Shown: positions 10,196-20,371, counted from the first letter of the stretch. The stretch is DNA of 64,000 nucleotides from Megaustenia siamemsis (GCA_032433765.1 JAVIAB010000025.1:33832282-33896281), one strand, 5' to 3'. Notes: generated by a model not told the origin, from the letters alone. Translations and numbers: made by a program.

Positions 10196-10362
10196 GCAAC
10201 CTGACAGAGCGTCTTTTGACGCACGAGCAAACATTAATAGCAACAACAGTAAACTACAAATCATTTAATTGACATTATTAAAACAAACATGCAAGATTGC
10301 AAGATAATTATTGCAGAAATAATATTTAAAATCTTCATTAATGATGAAAGATTAAAGCTAGC
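10196..10362. other. No gene seen
   Basis: AT-rich sequence up to the left TSD of the SINE-1 insertion. Confidence 0.4.
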
Positions 10363-10375
10363 TACAGGAACCATC

Positions 10376-10983
10376 ATAGCCGCGATAGCGCAGTGGTTAG
10401 TGAAATGGAATACAAAGGACAAGAGGTAGGGTTCGATCCCAGCCGACGGCTTCCGGGTTCACCCAGCCTTAAATAGGTACCGAATTTTTTCTGGCAAATT
10501 AAATCAGCAAGGGCGTAATACCGACCACATTACCTAAAAAATCATGTGCTGAAGGTCTGTAAAATTTATGGTCACTAACACCATATTCAAAAAGCAACAC
10601 AAGAAGAGATAGAATACCAAATGAAACCATCAGAAAAATGGTAGGAACAAAACCATGCCAAGAATATATAGAACAACAACAACATAAATGGTTTGGCCAC
10701 CTGGTCATAATGAATCCTTACAATCACCATCAAGGGCGTTCTTCTCAAGAATGCATGGAAAAAAAACCAAGAGGAAGACCTAGAAGAAGATGGATAGATG
10801 CAGTGACAGAGACATGTAACAACAAAGGAAAAGCACTAATTCAGACAGTTCGAGCAGCTCAAGAACGACAAATGATATAAACCACAATACATTTTCGGTA
10901 TCAGTAAAAAGAGACAAGAAGAAAGAAACACCATATTCTCTATATGCCACTTGGCGTGATGGGGACTCTTTACTTTTTCTTTA
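10376..10983 (+). mobile_element. SINE-1 copy split by a LINE-F insertion, with TSDs
   Basis: The head (GCGATAGCGCAGTGGTTAG, B-box GGTTCGATCCC) and body run to 10588, and the 3' end resumes at 10939 and finishes in TTTACTTTTTCTTTA. The flanks TACAGGAACCATC (10363-10375) and TACAGGAAGCATC (10984-10996) are 13-bp TSDs with one mismatch. The split is the LINE-F piece. Confidence 0.88.
10589..10926 (+). mobile_element. LINE-F 5'-truncated insertion inside SINE-1
   Basis: Encodes RRDRIPNETIRKMVGTKPCQ, EYIEQQQHKWFGHLV, KPRGRPRRRWIDAVTETC and VRAAQERQMI before a stop, the ORF2 C-terminal region also found at 61.6-62.3 kb. It ends in an AAGAAGAAAG tail. A perfect 12-bp TSD, AACACCATATTC, flanks it (10577-10588 and 10927-10938). 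Only about 90 codons were copied, so it arrived dead. Confidence 0.9.
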
Positions 10984-10996
10984 TACAGGAAGCATC

Positions 10997-11167
10997 GGTA
11001 CAATACGTTGGGATAAACAAACACAGATTCCGGACATATGCTGGAAAGCGAAACAAGTGATAGGGCAACTGGCTCAAATGTTGCAGAGCGTACAAGTAAA
11101 ATCTAGTACAAATAAATGGAGACCATTCTGCCAGGAATTAAGATTTTAACTTGGTTTGGCGTTACAC
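10997..11167. other. No gene seen
   Basis: Unique-looking sequence between two SINE-1 copies. Nothing recognised. Confidence 0.4.
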
Positions 11168-11423
11168 AAAAAAAAGTAAAGAGCTCCATCACACCAAATG
11201 GCGTACAGGTAATATGGTGTTAGTGACCATAATTTTTATAGACCTTCGGCACATGATTTTTGGGGTAATGTAGTCGGTATTACGCCCGTGCCGCTTCACT
11301 TTCCCAGAAAAGATCCCGTACCCATTTAAGGCTGGGTGAACCTGGGAGCCGTCGATCAGGATCGAACCCAGCCTCTTGTCCTTTGTAGTCCAGTTCACTA
11401 ACGACTGAGCTATCGCGGCTACC
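11168..11423 (-). mobile_element. SINE-1 copy, full length
   Basis: Minus-strand SINE-1 with head GCCGCGATAGCTCAGT and B-box GGTTCGATCC. Its 3' tail reads TTTACTTTTTTTT on minus. Flanks TTTGGCGTTAC and TTTGGTGTTAT are a probable TSD with two mismatches. Confidence 0.88.
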
Positions 11424-11439
11424 TGATTTGGTGTTATGG

Positions 11440-11625
11440 TAGATCATAATTGAGTACCGTCTCCGCATCGAAGGTTGGCTACCATGGTGCACTATACCGC
11501 TCTGTCTCTTGCTTTGATGTTGTAGGTTGTCATAGGCTGACGTGTCTCTCTTGTAATGTTATGCTAGACGTTGGTCTGCCTCTGCCGCTTTTACCTTGTA
11601 AAACTCCCCCGCAAATATTCCGCTA
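11440..11625 (-). mobile_element. LINE-B extreme C-terminal fragment
   Basis: The plus strand GAGTACCGTCTCCGCATCG and AAGGTTGGCTACCATGG match the LINE-B end at 12650. The minus strand encodes the WRSMVANLRCxDGT end and the GRGRPRLTW block with damage. Confidence 0.75.
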
Positions 11626-11639
11626 TCAGCTAAACACGG

Positions 11640-11706
11640 ATATTATCACACACCCCCCCCACCCCCCCAAAAAAAATAAATAAATAAATAAATAAATAAA
11701 TAAAAA
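11640..11706. repeat. C-rich and (AAAT)n low complexity
   Basis: CACACCCCCCCCACCC runs into A8 and then about nine AAAT units. Confidence 0.9.
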
Positions 11707-12175
11707 CTGTCAATCTTTGGAACGGAAATACAGTGCCTGAGAGGAATCCTAAACGTGACAATAAGGGAGTCAATCAGAGATAGCGTTGAAATGGCTGCTT
11801 TACACTAGTGATGTAGGGGAGATAATCAGAAATGGTGATATCAGCAAAGAGAAGTTCTTTACACCAGTAATGGACTATGTCAGGGCGACGGTTTTTTTTT
11901 CTGATCTGAAATCTATGAAGACACCGAGGGCCAGATGCCAACACCTGATGAAGTCATAATATAAAATACCTATTTTGATTCACAAACGATTCTAATGTAC
12001 ACATGTTGTTAGGGATGGAGAGTGGAAGACATAAGAGAGTGAAATGGAGAGGTGTGAGGCATAAAAGAGAGGTAAGAGAGACAGTTCAACTGTAAATTAT
12101 AAATAGAAAGGCCACCTGTTTAATGAGAGGATTGAGCCTGAACCTTACATATAATGTTGTCCATGTTGTGTGTGG
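11707..12175. other. No gene seen
   Basis: About 470 bp without tandem repeats or recognisable coding. The longest frames are short. Confidence 0.4.
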
Positions 12176-12345
12176 AAGTCGTCAGACTCACAACTGATGG
12201 CTTGCGCCAGGATCGGTGAGAACCATCCAGTGCGGAGGATGTCTATTTTCGGCTGAAATCGGATGTGTTGGCCGAAAGGCGCAGATATCACAGTGTGCAA
12301 ACTTCAACACAACGTAACTACGTCCATTGAAGGGCGGATTTCTAC
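12176..12345 (+). repeat. Dispersed repeat R1
   Basis: ACTGATGGCTTGCGCCAGG, CTGAAATCGGATGTGTTGG, AGATATCACAG, CAACACAACGTAAC and GAAGGGCGGAT occur in the order seen at 3525-3710 and 5401-5480. Confidence 0.6.
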
Positions 12346-12634
12346 GGTTCGTATCCGTTAGAATACCTTCATCGGACTTATCATGTTGTCCATGTTTGGT
12401 GGCGTTTGAAGCAGCAGTGCGGAGGATGTTTTTTTTTAAGTTTGTGTCAATTGAACTTAATCCATTAAGTTTTGAAAAACAATTAATAAACATAACAGCT
12501 ACAAAACAATAGAGTAACTTCTTGGGTATTTGATGTGATCATTGGCTATTATTAAGGTGGGAACTTAAATGATACAAGTCCAGTATCTTTGAGTCCGTCC
12601 ACTTTGGTTCACTTTCTTTTTTTTTTTTTTTTTC
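12346..12634. other. No gene seen
   Basis: Mixed sequence with two poly(T) runs (near 12428 and 12619). No gene recognised. Confidence 0.4.
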
Positions 12635-13195
12635 GTAAGTCCATCATCATTGAGTGCCGTCTTCGCATCGAAGGTTGGCTACCATGGAGCGCCATTCCAC
12701 TCTGTCTCTTGCTTTGATGGTGCAGATTGTCATAGGTTGACTTGTCCATCTTTTGATGTTACTCGTCCATGTTAGTCTTGGTCTGCCTCTGCCTCTTTTA
12801 CCTTGTATTTTCCCCTCCAGGATTACTTTTAGTAGGCTGTTGTGTCTTTTAACATGCCCCAAAAATGTAATTTGTCTTGTTTAATTTGTGTTTAGTAGTT
12901 CTCTTTTCATTTTTAGTTGTTTTAAGGCTTCTTCGTTTGTTTTCTTTTCTTTCCATCCAATTCTACCTATTCTTCTATATATCCACATTTCAAAGGCTTC
13001 AATCTTATATTCTGTTTTCTTGTATAATGTCCATGTTTCTGCACTATAGAGGAACATTGAGAAGATATAACATTTTGGTATTCTTAGTTTGAGCCCTGGT
13101 GTTATTTGTTTTGATGTTAGTATATTGTTCATGGCATTAAAATTACTTTTTGCCATTCCTATTCTTTGCAATTCCATATCTTCTATTTGCATCTA
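12635..13195 (-). mobile_element. LINE-B ORF2 C-terminal region
   Basis: In order on the minus strand: RIGMAKSNFNAMNNILTSKQ, LKLRIPKCYIFSMFLYSAET, MWIYRRIGRIGWKEKKTNEE, then after a frameshift GHVKRHNSLLKVILEGKIQG, KRGRGRPRLTW and WRSMVANLRCEDGTQ. This follows the RT domain of a LINE. The 3' end is a short (GAT)n. The frameshift near 12880 makes it a relic. Other LINE-B pieces lie at 11.4, 16.7, 18.1, 20.4, 36.5 and 57.4 kb. Confidence 0.88.
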
Positions 13196-13344
13196 TGCCG
13201 GAGTAGCATTTACATCGATATCAAATGGTGTTGAGAAATAGTCTAGCTTTGTTGTGCATCAAAATCTATGAAACGCTCAACGACCTGGCAGTAACTATCA
13301 TGTCAGCAGAGCTGATAAAATTAATAAAAGTTTTCGTCTGCACT
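13196..13344. other. Spacer, no gene seen
   Basis: Short AT-rich spacer between LINE-B and the hAT-like relic. Confidence 0.35.
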
Positions 13345-13795
13345 CTCAGCTGTATAAAAAAAAAAAAAACAATATTTCCTTCTCGCTGGTTACTCCCCAA
13401 ACAGATTCAGTTTTCTTTCTTTTCTGTAAAGCTTTGACATGCCCGTAAAGTTCGTTTACCAGTTGTCCTTGATTTTGTAATTTGATGTTACGGTTATTAA
13501 CATGTTGCGTCATGTCAACCAAAAACACAAGATTTGGCCGAACAAGCGTTGATGTCCATGATAAGTTTGACTTTAGTACATAAGTCATACAATCCTTTCA
13601 GCATTTCCCCTCGACTTAAACAGCCGATCTCACAGTAGTAAAACATGACGTCATATACTGAATCGATGTCATGAAAGATTTCTTTAAAATGCAAATTGAG
13701 GTCACTTGCTTTTATAAAGGTCACATACCGTGTATATTTGACCTGTGGCGTCTTGGCAGACGCTTGGTAGCAAGCAATCATGATAAGTCAGTAGT
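13345..13795 (-). pseudogene. hAT-type (GTF2IRD2/ZBED-like) transposase relic
   Basis: The minus strand reads VTFIKASDLNLHFKEIF, DIDSVYDVMFYYCEIGCLSRGEMLK and then, in another frame, LVFLVDMTQHVNNRNIKLQ and LVNELYGHVKALQKRK. As I remember the family, domesticated hAT transposases of the GTF2IRD2/SCAND3 type have YH.EVRWLSRGKVL followed by LAFLVDITxHLNxLNLxLQG, the same blocks in the same order. The first frame stops near 13515 and the second begins upstream of that, so there is a frameshift. No catalytic-site region or dimerisation domain is present. It could be a transposon remnant or a retrocopy of a host hAT-derived gene. Confidence 0.65.
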
Positions 13796-14815
13796 TTGGT
13801 AAAGTATTAGCGTCTCATACTGGGTGCTGCTTTACTGAACATCTCTCGTGGCTGAATCTGCCAATATTTGGCAGACAGATTCAATCACAGAGGGAACAAG
13901 ATGTATTCATTTTGCCTGGTCTATCTCCTTTCTCCAGCTCCTTTTGTCTTTTGAATTTCATATCAACACTTCATCGAGAGCTGATGTGTCGTTTGTAATT
14001 AATTTGTCTCTGTGTGCTATGATCTGCAGCCAGATCTTTCCATTTTATCTCACTCGTAGAGAATTCCCCGAAGGAAGCGATGCAAACGTCATTATATCTC
14101 AGCACTGTTCTGCCCTTCGATCTCTTTCCGTCCCTGAGTGCGTCATACAATATTTGTTTGAGAATATGATTGTTTGCCATCCTTTTTACATGACCTAGCC
14201 ACCTTAGTCTACGACTCCTAAGTGTTGCCATGATGGATGGGAGTTTGGCTCCTAGTTAGACATTAAAGTTGGCTGCTTTGTCCTGCCATTTGATGTTCAT
14301 TATCTTTCGAAAGCAACTCTCATGAAAACTGTTTAATCTTTTCTCCTGCCCTTTATATGTAGTCCAAGTTTCTGCTCCGCATAGAAGTGTTCTAAGCACA
14401 CAACTTTAGCCAATTTGATCTTAGTCCTGAGTGTTAATTTAGTGTTGGCCCATGCTCTATCTTTAAGGAGCCGCGATAGCTCAGTGGTTAGTTAACTGGA
14501 CTACAAAGGACAAGAGGTAGGGTTCGATCCCAAACGACGGCTTCAGGTTCACTCAGCTTTAAATGGGTACCGGATTCTTTTTCTGGGAAAGTAAAGCGGC
14601 ACAGGCGTAATACCGACCACATTACCCCAAAAATCATGTGCCGAAGGTCTGTAAAATATATAGTCACTAACACCATATTCCCTATACGCCACTTCGCGTG
14701 ACGGGGGTACTTTACTTTTTACATGCTCTATCTTTATGTTTGCCAAATGTCGAAGCTGTCTTTCCGACTCGGGAATTTATTTCTTCTTCAAAGAAGACAG
14801 TGCCATAGAACAGAG
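13796..14815 (-). mobile_element. LINE-D ORF2 C-terminal region, interrupted by SINE-1
   Basis: The minus strand encodes MATLRSRRLRWLGHVKRMAN, KQILYDALRDGKRSKGRTVL, DVCIASFGEF and DLAADHS, then a degraded Cys/His end (REMFSKAAPSMRR). It matches the 36.5-37.1 kb copy through the stop region. The element is split at 14466-14721 by SINE-1 and resumes at 14737. Several stops make it non-functional. Confidence 0.85.
14466..14721 (+). mobile_element. SINE-1 copy, complete, with perfect 15-bp TSD
   Basis: A 256-bp SINE: A-box TAGCTCAGTGG, B-box GGTTCGATCC about 44 nt after the A-box start, body, 3' hairpin and T-rich end TACTTTACTTTTT. The TSD CATGCTCTATCTTTA is perfect at 14451-14465 and 14722-14736. 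This is the best copy for defining the ends of the family: it begins AGGAGCCGCG. Internal TTTTT runs could terminate Pol III early. Confidence 0.93.
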
Positions 14816-15225
14816 ATAGGTGAATCTTCTCAGAGATTCAAGGGCTGTTTATTTACTGATATAGCTGTGGGAATGGCTACACCTTGTTGAAGCACCACAA
14901 TTTTTGTTTACCTATTGACAGGGAGAATAAATCACGTGATCTAGCTAGATTGCCAACCATTGACTACAGGGCGGACTCATCTGAGCAACCAGTGCTGGTG
15001 GGGTTGGTATTAATATTTACTCCAGGACACAAGGTCTTAACATCCCGTGTGCCGAGTATGGAGATGGTGTTTTCCTACTATTGAGTCATAACATGGGAGC
15101 GGGGTAACTGACATTAATGTTTGCTTTCTATGCCTGGGCCAATAATATGGAGATTGTGTTTTGCCCAAAACATACAAGTTCCTCTGGGATCCTCTTTGAA
15201 GCGTTTCGAAGAAGAAAATACATGG
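14816..15225. other. No gene seen
   Basis: About 400 bp of single-copy-looking sequence. A GGAGATTGTGTTTT-like phrase appears twice (near 15060 and 15150), suggesting an old duplication. Confidence 0.4.
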
Positions 15226-15428
15226 ATGTGCACACACACACACACACACACACGCACGCACGCACGCACGCACGCACACGCACACGCACACGCACACACA
15301 CTCACACACACACACTTACTCACTCACTCACTCACTCACTCACTCACTCACTCACTCACTCACACACTCACACACTCACACACTCACTCACTCACTCACT
15401 CACACACTCACTCACACACTCACACACA

Positions 15429-15482
<54 letters not shown>
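15226..15482. repeat. Compound (CA)n/(CACG)n/(CACT)n microsatellite
   Basis: CA, then CACG, then CACT, then a long pure CA tract. Open frames across it encode TH repeats and are artefacts. Confidence 0.97.
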
Positions 15483-15486
<4 letters not shown>

Positions 15487-15535
15487 ATTTACGATGTTTT
15501 GACATTACTGGGATCTGCCTAGGGCACTGTTGTTA

Positions 15536-15712
15536 GGGTATATATATATTGTCTATTTTGTCTGTTGTCCTATTGTCCATGATTCACATCCATATGTTAA
15601 GACTGGCTCTACATAACATTTAAGTACTCTTTTTCTTGTTTCTATTGTCAAAAATGGATTGCATAGTATCTTCCTAATCTTTTGGAAAGCTGTTTTTGCC
15701 TGATCCATGCAT
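15536..15712 (-). mobile_element. LINE-A fragment (post-RT)
   Basis: Plus-strand TTAAGACTGGCTCTACATAA and ATTGTCAAAAATGGATTGCA match the LINE-A copies at 38.4-39.7 and 48.6-49.2 kb. Truncated at both ends. Confidence 0.7.
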
Positions 15713-15895
15713 CAAAGCATATATAAAAAGAGAAAGAATAAGAGCAAGAGGCAGACCCAGAGTAAGATGGATAGGTAACATCAAAGAAGCGCTACAAGCA
15801 TCTACTGACAATGAGTGAAGGCTCCAAAAGGGCGAGAACCAGAATATTGCATCTTGCTGGACAAACGGACGCTAATAAAGACAAGTAAGCAATAA
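15713..15895 (+). mobile_element. LINE-H C-terminal fragment
   Basis: Encodes IKRERIRARGRPRVRWIGN followed by IKEALQASTDNE, a stop, and CWTNGR. It is adjacent to and opposite in strand to a LINE-A fragment. Confidence 0.65.
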
Positions 15896-16616
15896 CATAA
15901 CAACTATATATGAACCCCCATTTACCTCAACATTACAACCGAGGCCACGCATCACCCGGATATATTTATTTCAAAATACATTTTGCCTACTCCTACTTTT
16001 CATAAATCAGTTTCCAAGGCAACATCTGTTTGAAGTTATAATTATTAGTCACGTGTTTGCCACTCCTCACCGGGTTTATACAGTAAAAACCGCTATCTTC
16101 TTTTACTAAATTTTTCTTTTGTTTATTATTTTTCTCCCAACTAACTCCATTTCCTTCCTCGTGTTTCCAATACTTACTACATTTCACACTCCTCCTTCCC
16201 TAGCTTTTGCTCTTTAATATCCGACCTACTTTCACAGGACTACTTAATTATGGCGTATCACACCAGCTACTACCCCCCCCCCCTCCCCCTCCCCCTTTCA
16301 CCATCCCCGAATCCAACATTAGGGCCGCCAGGTAGCTCTGATGTTGACTAATTCAAAACTCCTGTGATTTCGTTCTTAGTATTTCTTCTTATATCCTACG
16401 AGTTTCCCCACCTCATATATATATATATATATTGTCTTTAACCTTAAGTTCCGACCTTTGTGGAGTCTAAGATGAAATAGTTCTCACACGATTGAATTGG
16501 AACATTTCCCAGGTAGTTGGTGCAGTGCATGTTTGTTGTTACACCTTCCCGTTCTTTGAAAGGCGAACATTTCGCAGTAAACAACCTGCAAGCAGGAGTT
16601 CATATTGTCAATGATA
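15896..16616. other. No gene seen
   Basis: About 700 bp of AT-rich sequence with a C-rich patch (16266-16297) and a short (AT)n (16418-16431). Nothing recognised. Confidence 0.4.
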
Positions 16617-16617
16617 T

Positions 16618-16692
<75 letters not shown>
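16617..16692. repeat. (ATC)n tract, 3' tail of LINE-B
   Basis: About 24 ATC units directly abutting the minus-strand LINE-B 3' end, so on the LINE's own strand it is a (GAT)n tail. Confidence 0.9.
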
Positions 16693-17150
16693 GAGTGTCA
16701 TCTCCGCAACGAAGGTTGGCTACCATGGAGCGCCATTCTGCTCTATCTCTTGCTTTGATGGTGCAGGTTGTCATCGGTTGATTTGCCCATCTTTTGATAT
16801 TACTCGCCCATGTTAGTCTTGGTCTGCCTCTTTTACCTTGTATTTTCCCCTCCAGGATTACTTTTAGTAGGCTGTTGTGTCTTTTAACATGGCCCAAAAA
16901 TCGCATTTGTCTTGTTTGAATTGTGTTTAGTAGTTCTCTTTCATTTTTAATTGTTTTAAGACTTCATCGTTTATTTTCTTTTCCTTCCATCCAATTCTAC
17001 CTATTCTTCTATATATCCACATTTCAAAGGCTTTAATTCTCTGTTCTGTTTTCTTGTCTAATGTCCATGTTTCTGCACCATATAGGAATGTTGAGAAGAC
17101 ATAACATTTTGCTATTCTTAGTTTTAGCCCTGGTGTTATTCGTTTTACAT
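16693..17150 (-). mobile_element. LINE-B ORF2 C-terminal fragment
   Basis: The minus strand encodes GHVKRHNSLLKVILEGKIQG, KRGRPRLTWASNIKRW and WRSMVANLRCGDDTR before the GAT tail. Further upstream IYRRIGRIGWKE is visible at DNA level. Frame breaks make it dead. Confidence 0.87.
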
Positions 17151-17199
17151 GTCAACCTCCAATGATATATAAATCTATCTATACAGCATTTGTCCATGA

Positions 17200-17392
17200 C
17201 TGGGGTTGCCGGAGGAATTGTAGCACCGGAGAATGAAGGTAGCTTGTCCAGTGCTGTCGCCGCGAGGTGTTTGGGTCTAAGATTTTATTTCACCCCGATA
17301 GAATCAACTTTTGACCCAACCAGGATTTGAACTTGCGTGCTCTTGGTATGGAGCCCGACAAATTACCGATTTGGTCACCCGCTCTCCTTATT
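17200..17392 (-). mobile_element. tRNA-headed SINE (SINE-6)
   Basis: Minus-strand head GGAGAGCGGGTGACCAAATC with B-box AGTTCAAATCC, then a body containing GGGGTGAAATAAAATC. A similar block (GGGGTGAAATAAAAATCC) occurs at 53666-53683. Confidence 0.6.
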
Positions 17393-18062
17393 TCTCTCTC
17401 CCTCTCTCCATTTATATATATATTCTTTCTCCTTGTAGGGCTCGTGAGTCTCCCACCTATTGACTCTCCTGTGGGAGAGCTGTTCGGATTTAGAGTGTGA
17501 GTCTATGCCTGCCAACCTTGCCTCTTTTGTTAGAGTTCTTTTCAGTGTTTCTGGAGGTCATCCTGTTTTTCTCTGACCTGATGTTTCCAATTTGAGATCT
17601 GCTTAGCAATTCTGTGATCGTATCTTATATATACATGCCCGACATATGACCGTCTTCTTTTTCTTAAAAGATTAGGTAATTGGGTACTCAAGACTTCTAG
17701 CTTGAAACCAGTGTTTTGAGACGAGATGTCAATACTTTACATCAACATTGATTGCATGTGCGGCAAGAGCACTGCTTTGAGATTACTAGCTCTTCGTGTT
17801 TGTCTTTAAATTTTCTTGTTTTGTACCTGATGAAGGCTTTTGCCGAAATGTTGCAGTTTGTCTTGCCCTCTCTACATGTTTAGCAACTTTATATCATTGC
17901 ATGTTTATTTTACAGAATCAGTTCAGCGACATTATGGGGAAAAGAAGAGTCCACTAACATATGCGTATACATAACGTATATAACTGCGTATACATAAGGT
18001 ATATAACTGCGTATATAACGGAGAAGATAGCGATGTGTGCATTATGTCACATAGTGTGCGAG
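17393..18062. other. No gene seen
   Basis: About 670 bp. 17955-18020 has three imperfect copies of a GCGTATACATAACGTATATAACT-type unit. No coding recognised. Confidence 0.4.
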
Positions 18063-18262
18063 TTGCATTCGTCGAGTGCCGTCTCCGCAACGAAGGTTGG
18101 CTACCATGGAGCGTCATTCCGCTGTCTCTTGTTTTGATGGTGCAGGTTGCCATAAGTTGATTTCCCAAGTTTTGATGTTACTCGTCAATGTTAGTCTTTG
18201 TCTGCCTCTGCCTCTTTTACCTCGTGTGTTCCCTTCCGAGATTACTTTTAGTAAGGTGATGT
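18063..18262 (-). mobile_element. LINE-B terminal fragment
   Basis: Plus-strand CGAGTGCCGTCTCCGCAACG and ACTTTTAGTAAGGTGATGTG mark the same end as the other LINE-B copies. Confidence 0.75.
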
Positions 18263-18587
18263 GTCAAACAGTTAATAATGAAAAAGGAGAGGTAATCAAT
18301 TTTAAAATATACAAAAAGGGAAGTAACTCAAAATTACAGATGAAAAAAACCAAGTAAAATAGTTTGATAAGAAACAAACATTTTTATCATGTTACAGATC
18401 AATGTATATTACTGAACAGTCTTGCGTTAAATGAATCAACTGATCTAATTAGCACTTCATAATAATTTTTTTTTTTTTTTTTAAAATTATATCTTATAAT
18501 AACCAAATTACAATAACTTTACAGCACCTAGTAATCTTTACTTTACAAAACCTATATATTTTTTAAATGAAATTATCATTGAGATTG
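18263..18587. other. No gene seen
   Basis: AT-rich with a T17 run near 18465. Nothing recognised. Confidence 0.4.
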
Positions 18588-19012
18588 GCAGCCGCTATAG
18601 TTCAGTGGTTAGTGAACTAGGCTACAAAGGTGGAGCACGATCCTGGTCAACGGCTTCCGGGCTCACCCAGCCTCAAAGCGGGTACCGAATTTCTTCTGGA
18701 AAAATAAAAGGGCATAGGTGTAATACCTAAGTATCCCGTCACGCCAAGTGGTGTATAGGGAATATGGTGTTAGTGACCATAAATTTGACAGACCCGCGGC
18801 ACATGATTTTTGGGGTAATGTGGTCGGTATTAGGCCCGTGGCGCTTTACTTTCCCAGAAAAAAATCCGGTGCCCAAAGGCTGGGTGAACCGGAAGCTGTC
18901 GATTTGGATCGAACCCTACCTCTTGTCCTTTGTAGTCCAGTCAGTTCACTAACAACTGAGTCCCAATATCGACCATATTACCCCACAAATCGTGTGCTGA
19001 GGGTCCATAATG
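18588..19012 (+). mobile_element. Outer SINE-1 copy, split by a second SINE-1
   Basis: The head and first half (GCCGCTATAGTTCAGTGG to GTGTAATACCT) lie at 18588-18726. The second half (ATATCGACCATATTACCCCA through GTCCATAATGG) resumes at 18964. The halves join correctly if 18727-18963 is removed. Confidence 0.75.
18727..18963 (-). mobile_element. Inner SINE-1 copy nested in SINE-1
   Basis: Minus-strand SINE-1 from its 3' end (TATCCCGTCACGCCAAG on plus) to its head (AACAACTGAGTCCC). The surrounding AATACC/AATATC may be a short, mutated TSD. Confidence 0.75.
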
Positions 19013-19327
19013 GTTAGCGGGGTAGAGTTCTGCCCTACCAAAGGAGGAGTAAGACGTCTCCTTTCCTCCGCTAGTCTTCGGGACACCCCTGGGCAAGGTG
19101 GAGCAACCGTTTAGGCCCCCCTATCAGGGTTATGTGACGCCATTGGAGCAGGTGGTGGATGGTGTTGTGGGAGCAGCCGACATGTAATGCCAGTTATGGT
19201 CCCCACTCCGCGATGGCAGGAAGAGGATCTCATGTACAGAGACAATCTGCGATCTCCGACCAGTGCAGTCCCTGCCAAGAAGGAAAGGAATGGCAAACTA
19301 CCTTCTTATATTGCCTTGTATAATTAT
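19013..19327. other. GC-richer unique stretch, unidentified
   Basis: Has regular phrases (GGGCAAGGTGGAGCAACCG, GTGATGGCAGGAAGAGG-like) that suggest part of a larger retroelement, but no frame longer than 73 codons and no domain I recognise. Confidence 0.3.
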
Positions 19328-19713
19328 ACCAAAACAAATGGAAAGACGGTTAGAGGCCACAGAGATGTGATTTCTCAGAAGAATGTTAAAAGTTTCTTGG
19401 ACAGCTAAAAAGACCAATGAGGAAATTCTCAAAGAGGCCAACACAAAAAGGGAAGTCCTAAAAAAAACATCAGAAAGAAACAATCAACATTTCTCGGGCA
19501 CATTATAGGAAGAGGAAAGTTGGAATACGTTGTTACAACTGGCAAAATACAAGGAAAGAGAGATTGCGGACGACACAGAAAGAAAATACTGGATAGTTTG
19601 GTGTCATGGCATGGAAAACAGTCAACAACAAAACTGATACGATGCACTGTAGATAGAAGATTGTGGAAGTACATGATTGCCAAAGTCAACCGGTATGGCA
19701 CATGATGATGATG
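19328..19713 (+). mobile_element. LINE-A-like ORF2 C-terminal fragment
   Basis: With frameshifts it encodes RRMLKVSWTAKKTNEEILKE, then HFSGHIIGRGKLEYVVTTGK, IQGKRDCGRHRKKILDSLV and KYMIAKVNRYGT, then GATGATGATGG. It diverges from the other LINE-A copies (GRGKLEY for RREQLEY), so it is a separate subfamily. Confidence 0.82.
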
Positions 19714-20100
19714 GTTATGGTTGTGGAAGGCCATGATATCACTGCAAACGAATTAAAATTCATAATTGCTCAACCGCCCGTGCCAGTGAAATCATCCGAA
19801 TTACTATTTCATCTTCCAAACAAAGAAATTTAGCTGTAGTTCTCATCATAGCAGTCTCAGCACACGCCAAAAAGACATACGGCGAAACCGCACAGAATGT
19901 TAACACAACCATCTGTTCTCCATCATACGATATCATCATTCATCGTAAATAATCGGAATATTGAAACACAATTAAAACGGATGAAACGCACAACTCACAG
20001 TATGCACAGAGCACTTAACTCAGTAGCTCCTGCAACAAGCCGGATCTGGAATATGAGGAAACTGCAACATGGAACACTTTTCAGACAGAGCTGTTGATGA
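19714..20100 (+). repeat. Dispersed repeat R2
   Basis: Starts TGGAAGGCCATGATATCACT, then AACGAATTAAAATTCATAAT and CCCGTGCCAGTG, and ends near TGGAACACTTTTCAGACAGAG. Inverse copies lie at 37136-37520 and 52122-52530, and a truncated one at 53068-53170. A 66-codon frame (SMHRALNSVAPATSRIWNMR) is conserved at 52.0-52.2 kb, so R2 may come from a coding element I cannot name. Confidence 0.65.
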
Positions 20101-20195
20101 GGATGAAGGTCTATAAAAACCATGGTCACTAACACCATATTCCCTATACGACATGTGGCGTGACGGGGCGCTTTACTCTACTTTTTCAAACCCTT
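20101..20195 (+). mobile_element. SINE-1 3' end only
   Basis: GAAGGTCTATAAAAACCATG to the ACATGTGGCGTGACGGG hairpin and TTTACTCTACTTTTT. The head and centre are missing. Confidence 0.75.
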
Positions 20196-20371
20196 TGGGA
20201 TTACTTTCATCGCCTCAAGGCGAATTTATATTGTGGGACATGAGCACGTGTTTAAAGTAGTTACTTTCATTTTAAAATGGCGATAGCGTTCTGATCTAAT
20301 ATGGATGACGTGTGGCAACAGCACAAGCAGGACAGTTCTGTTCAAATTACTGAGGGCATGTATCATCTCAA
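20196..20371. other. No gene seen
   Basis: Nothing recognised. Confidence 0.35.

Noticed and set aside
14466..14540. tRNA genes at SINE-1 heads and other A-box/B-box pairs
   Set aside because: The heads lack a convincing cloverleaf acceptor end and are joined to repeated bodies, so they are SINE heads and not tRNA genes.
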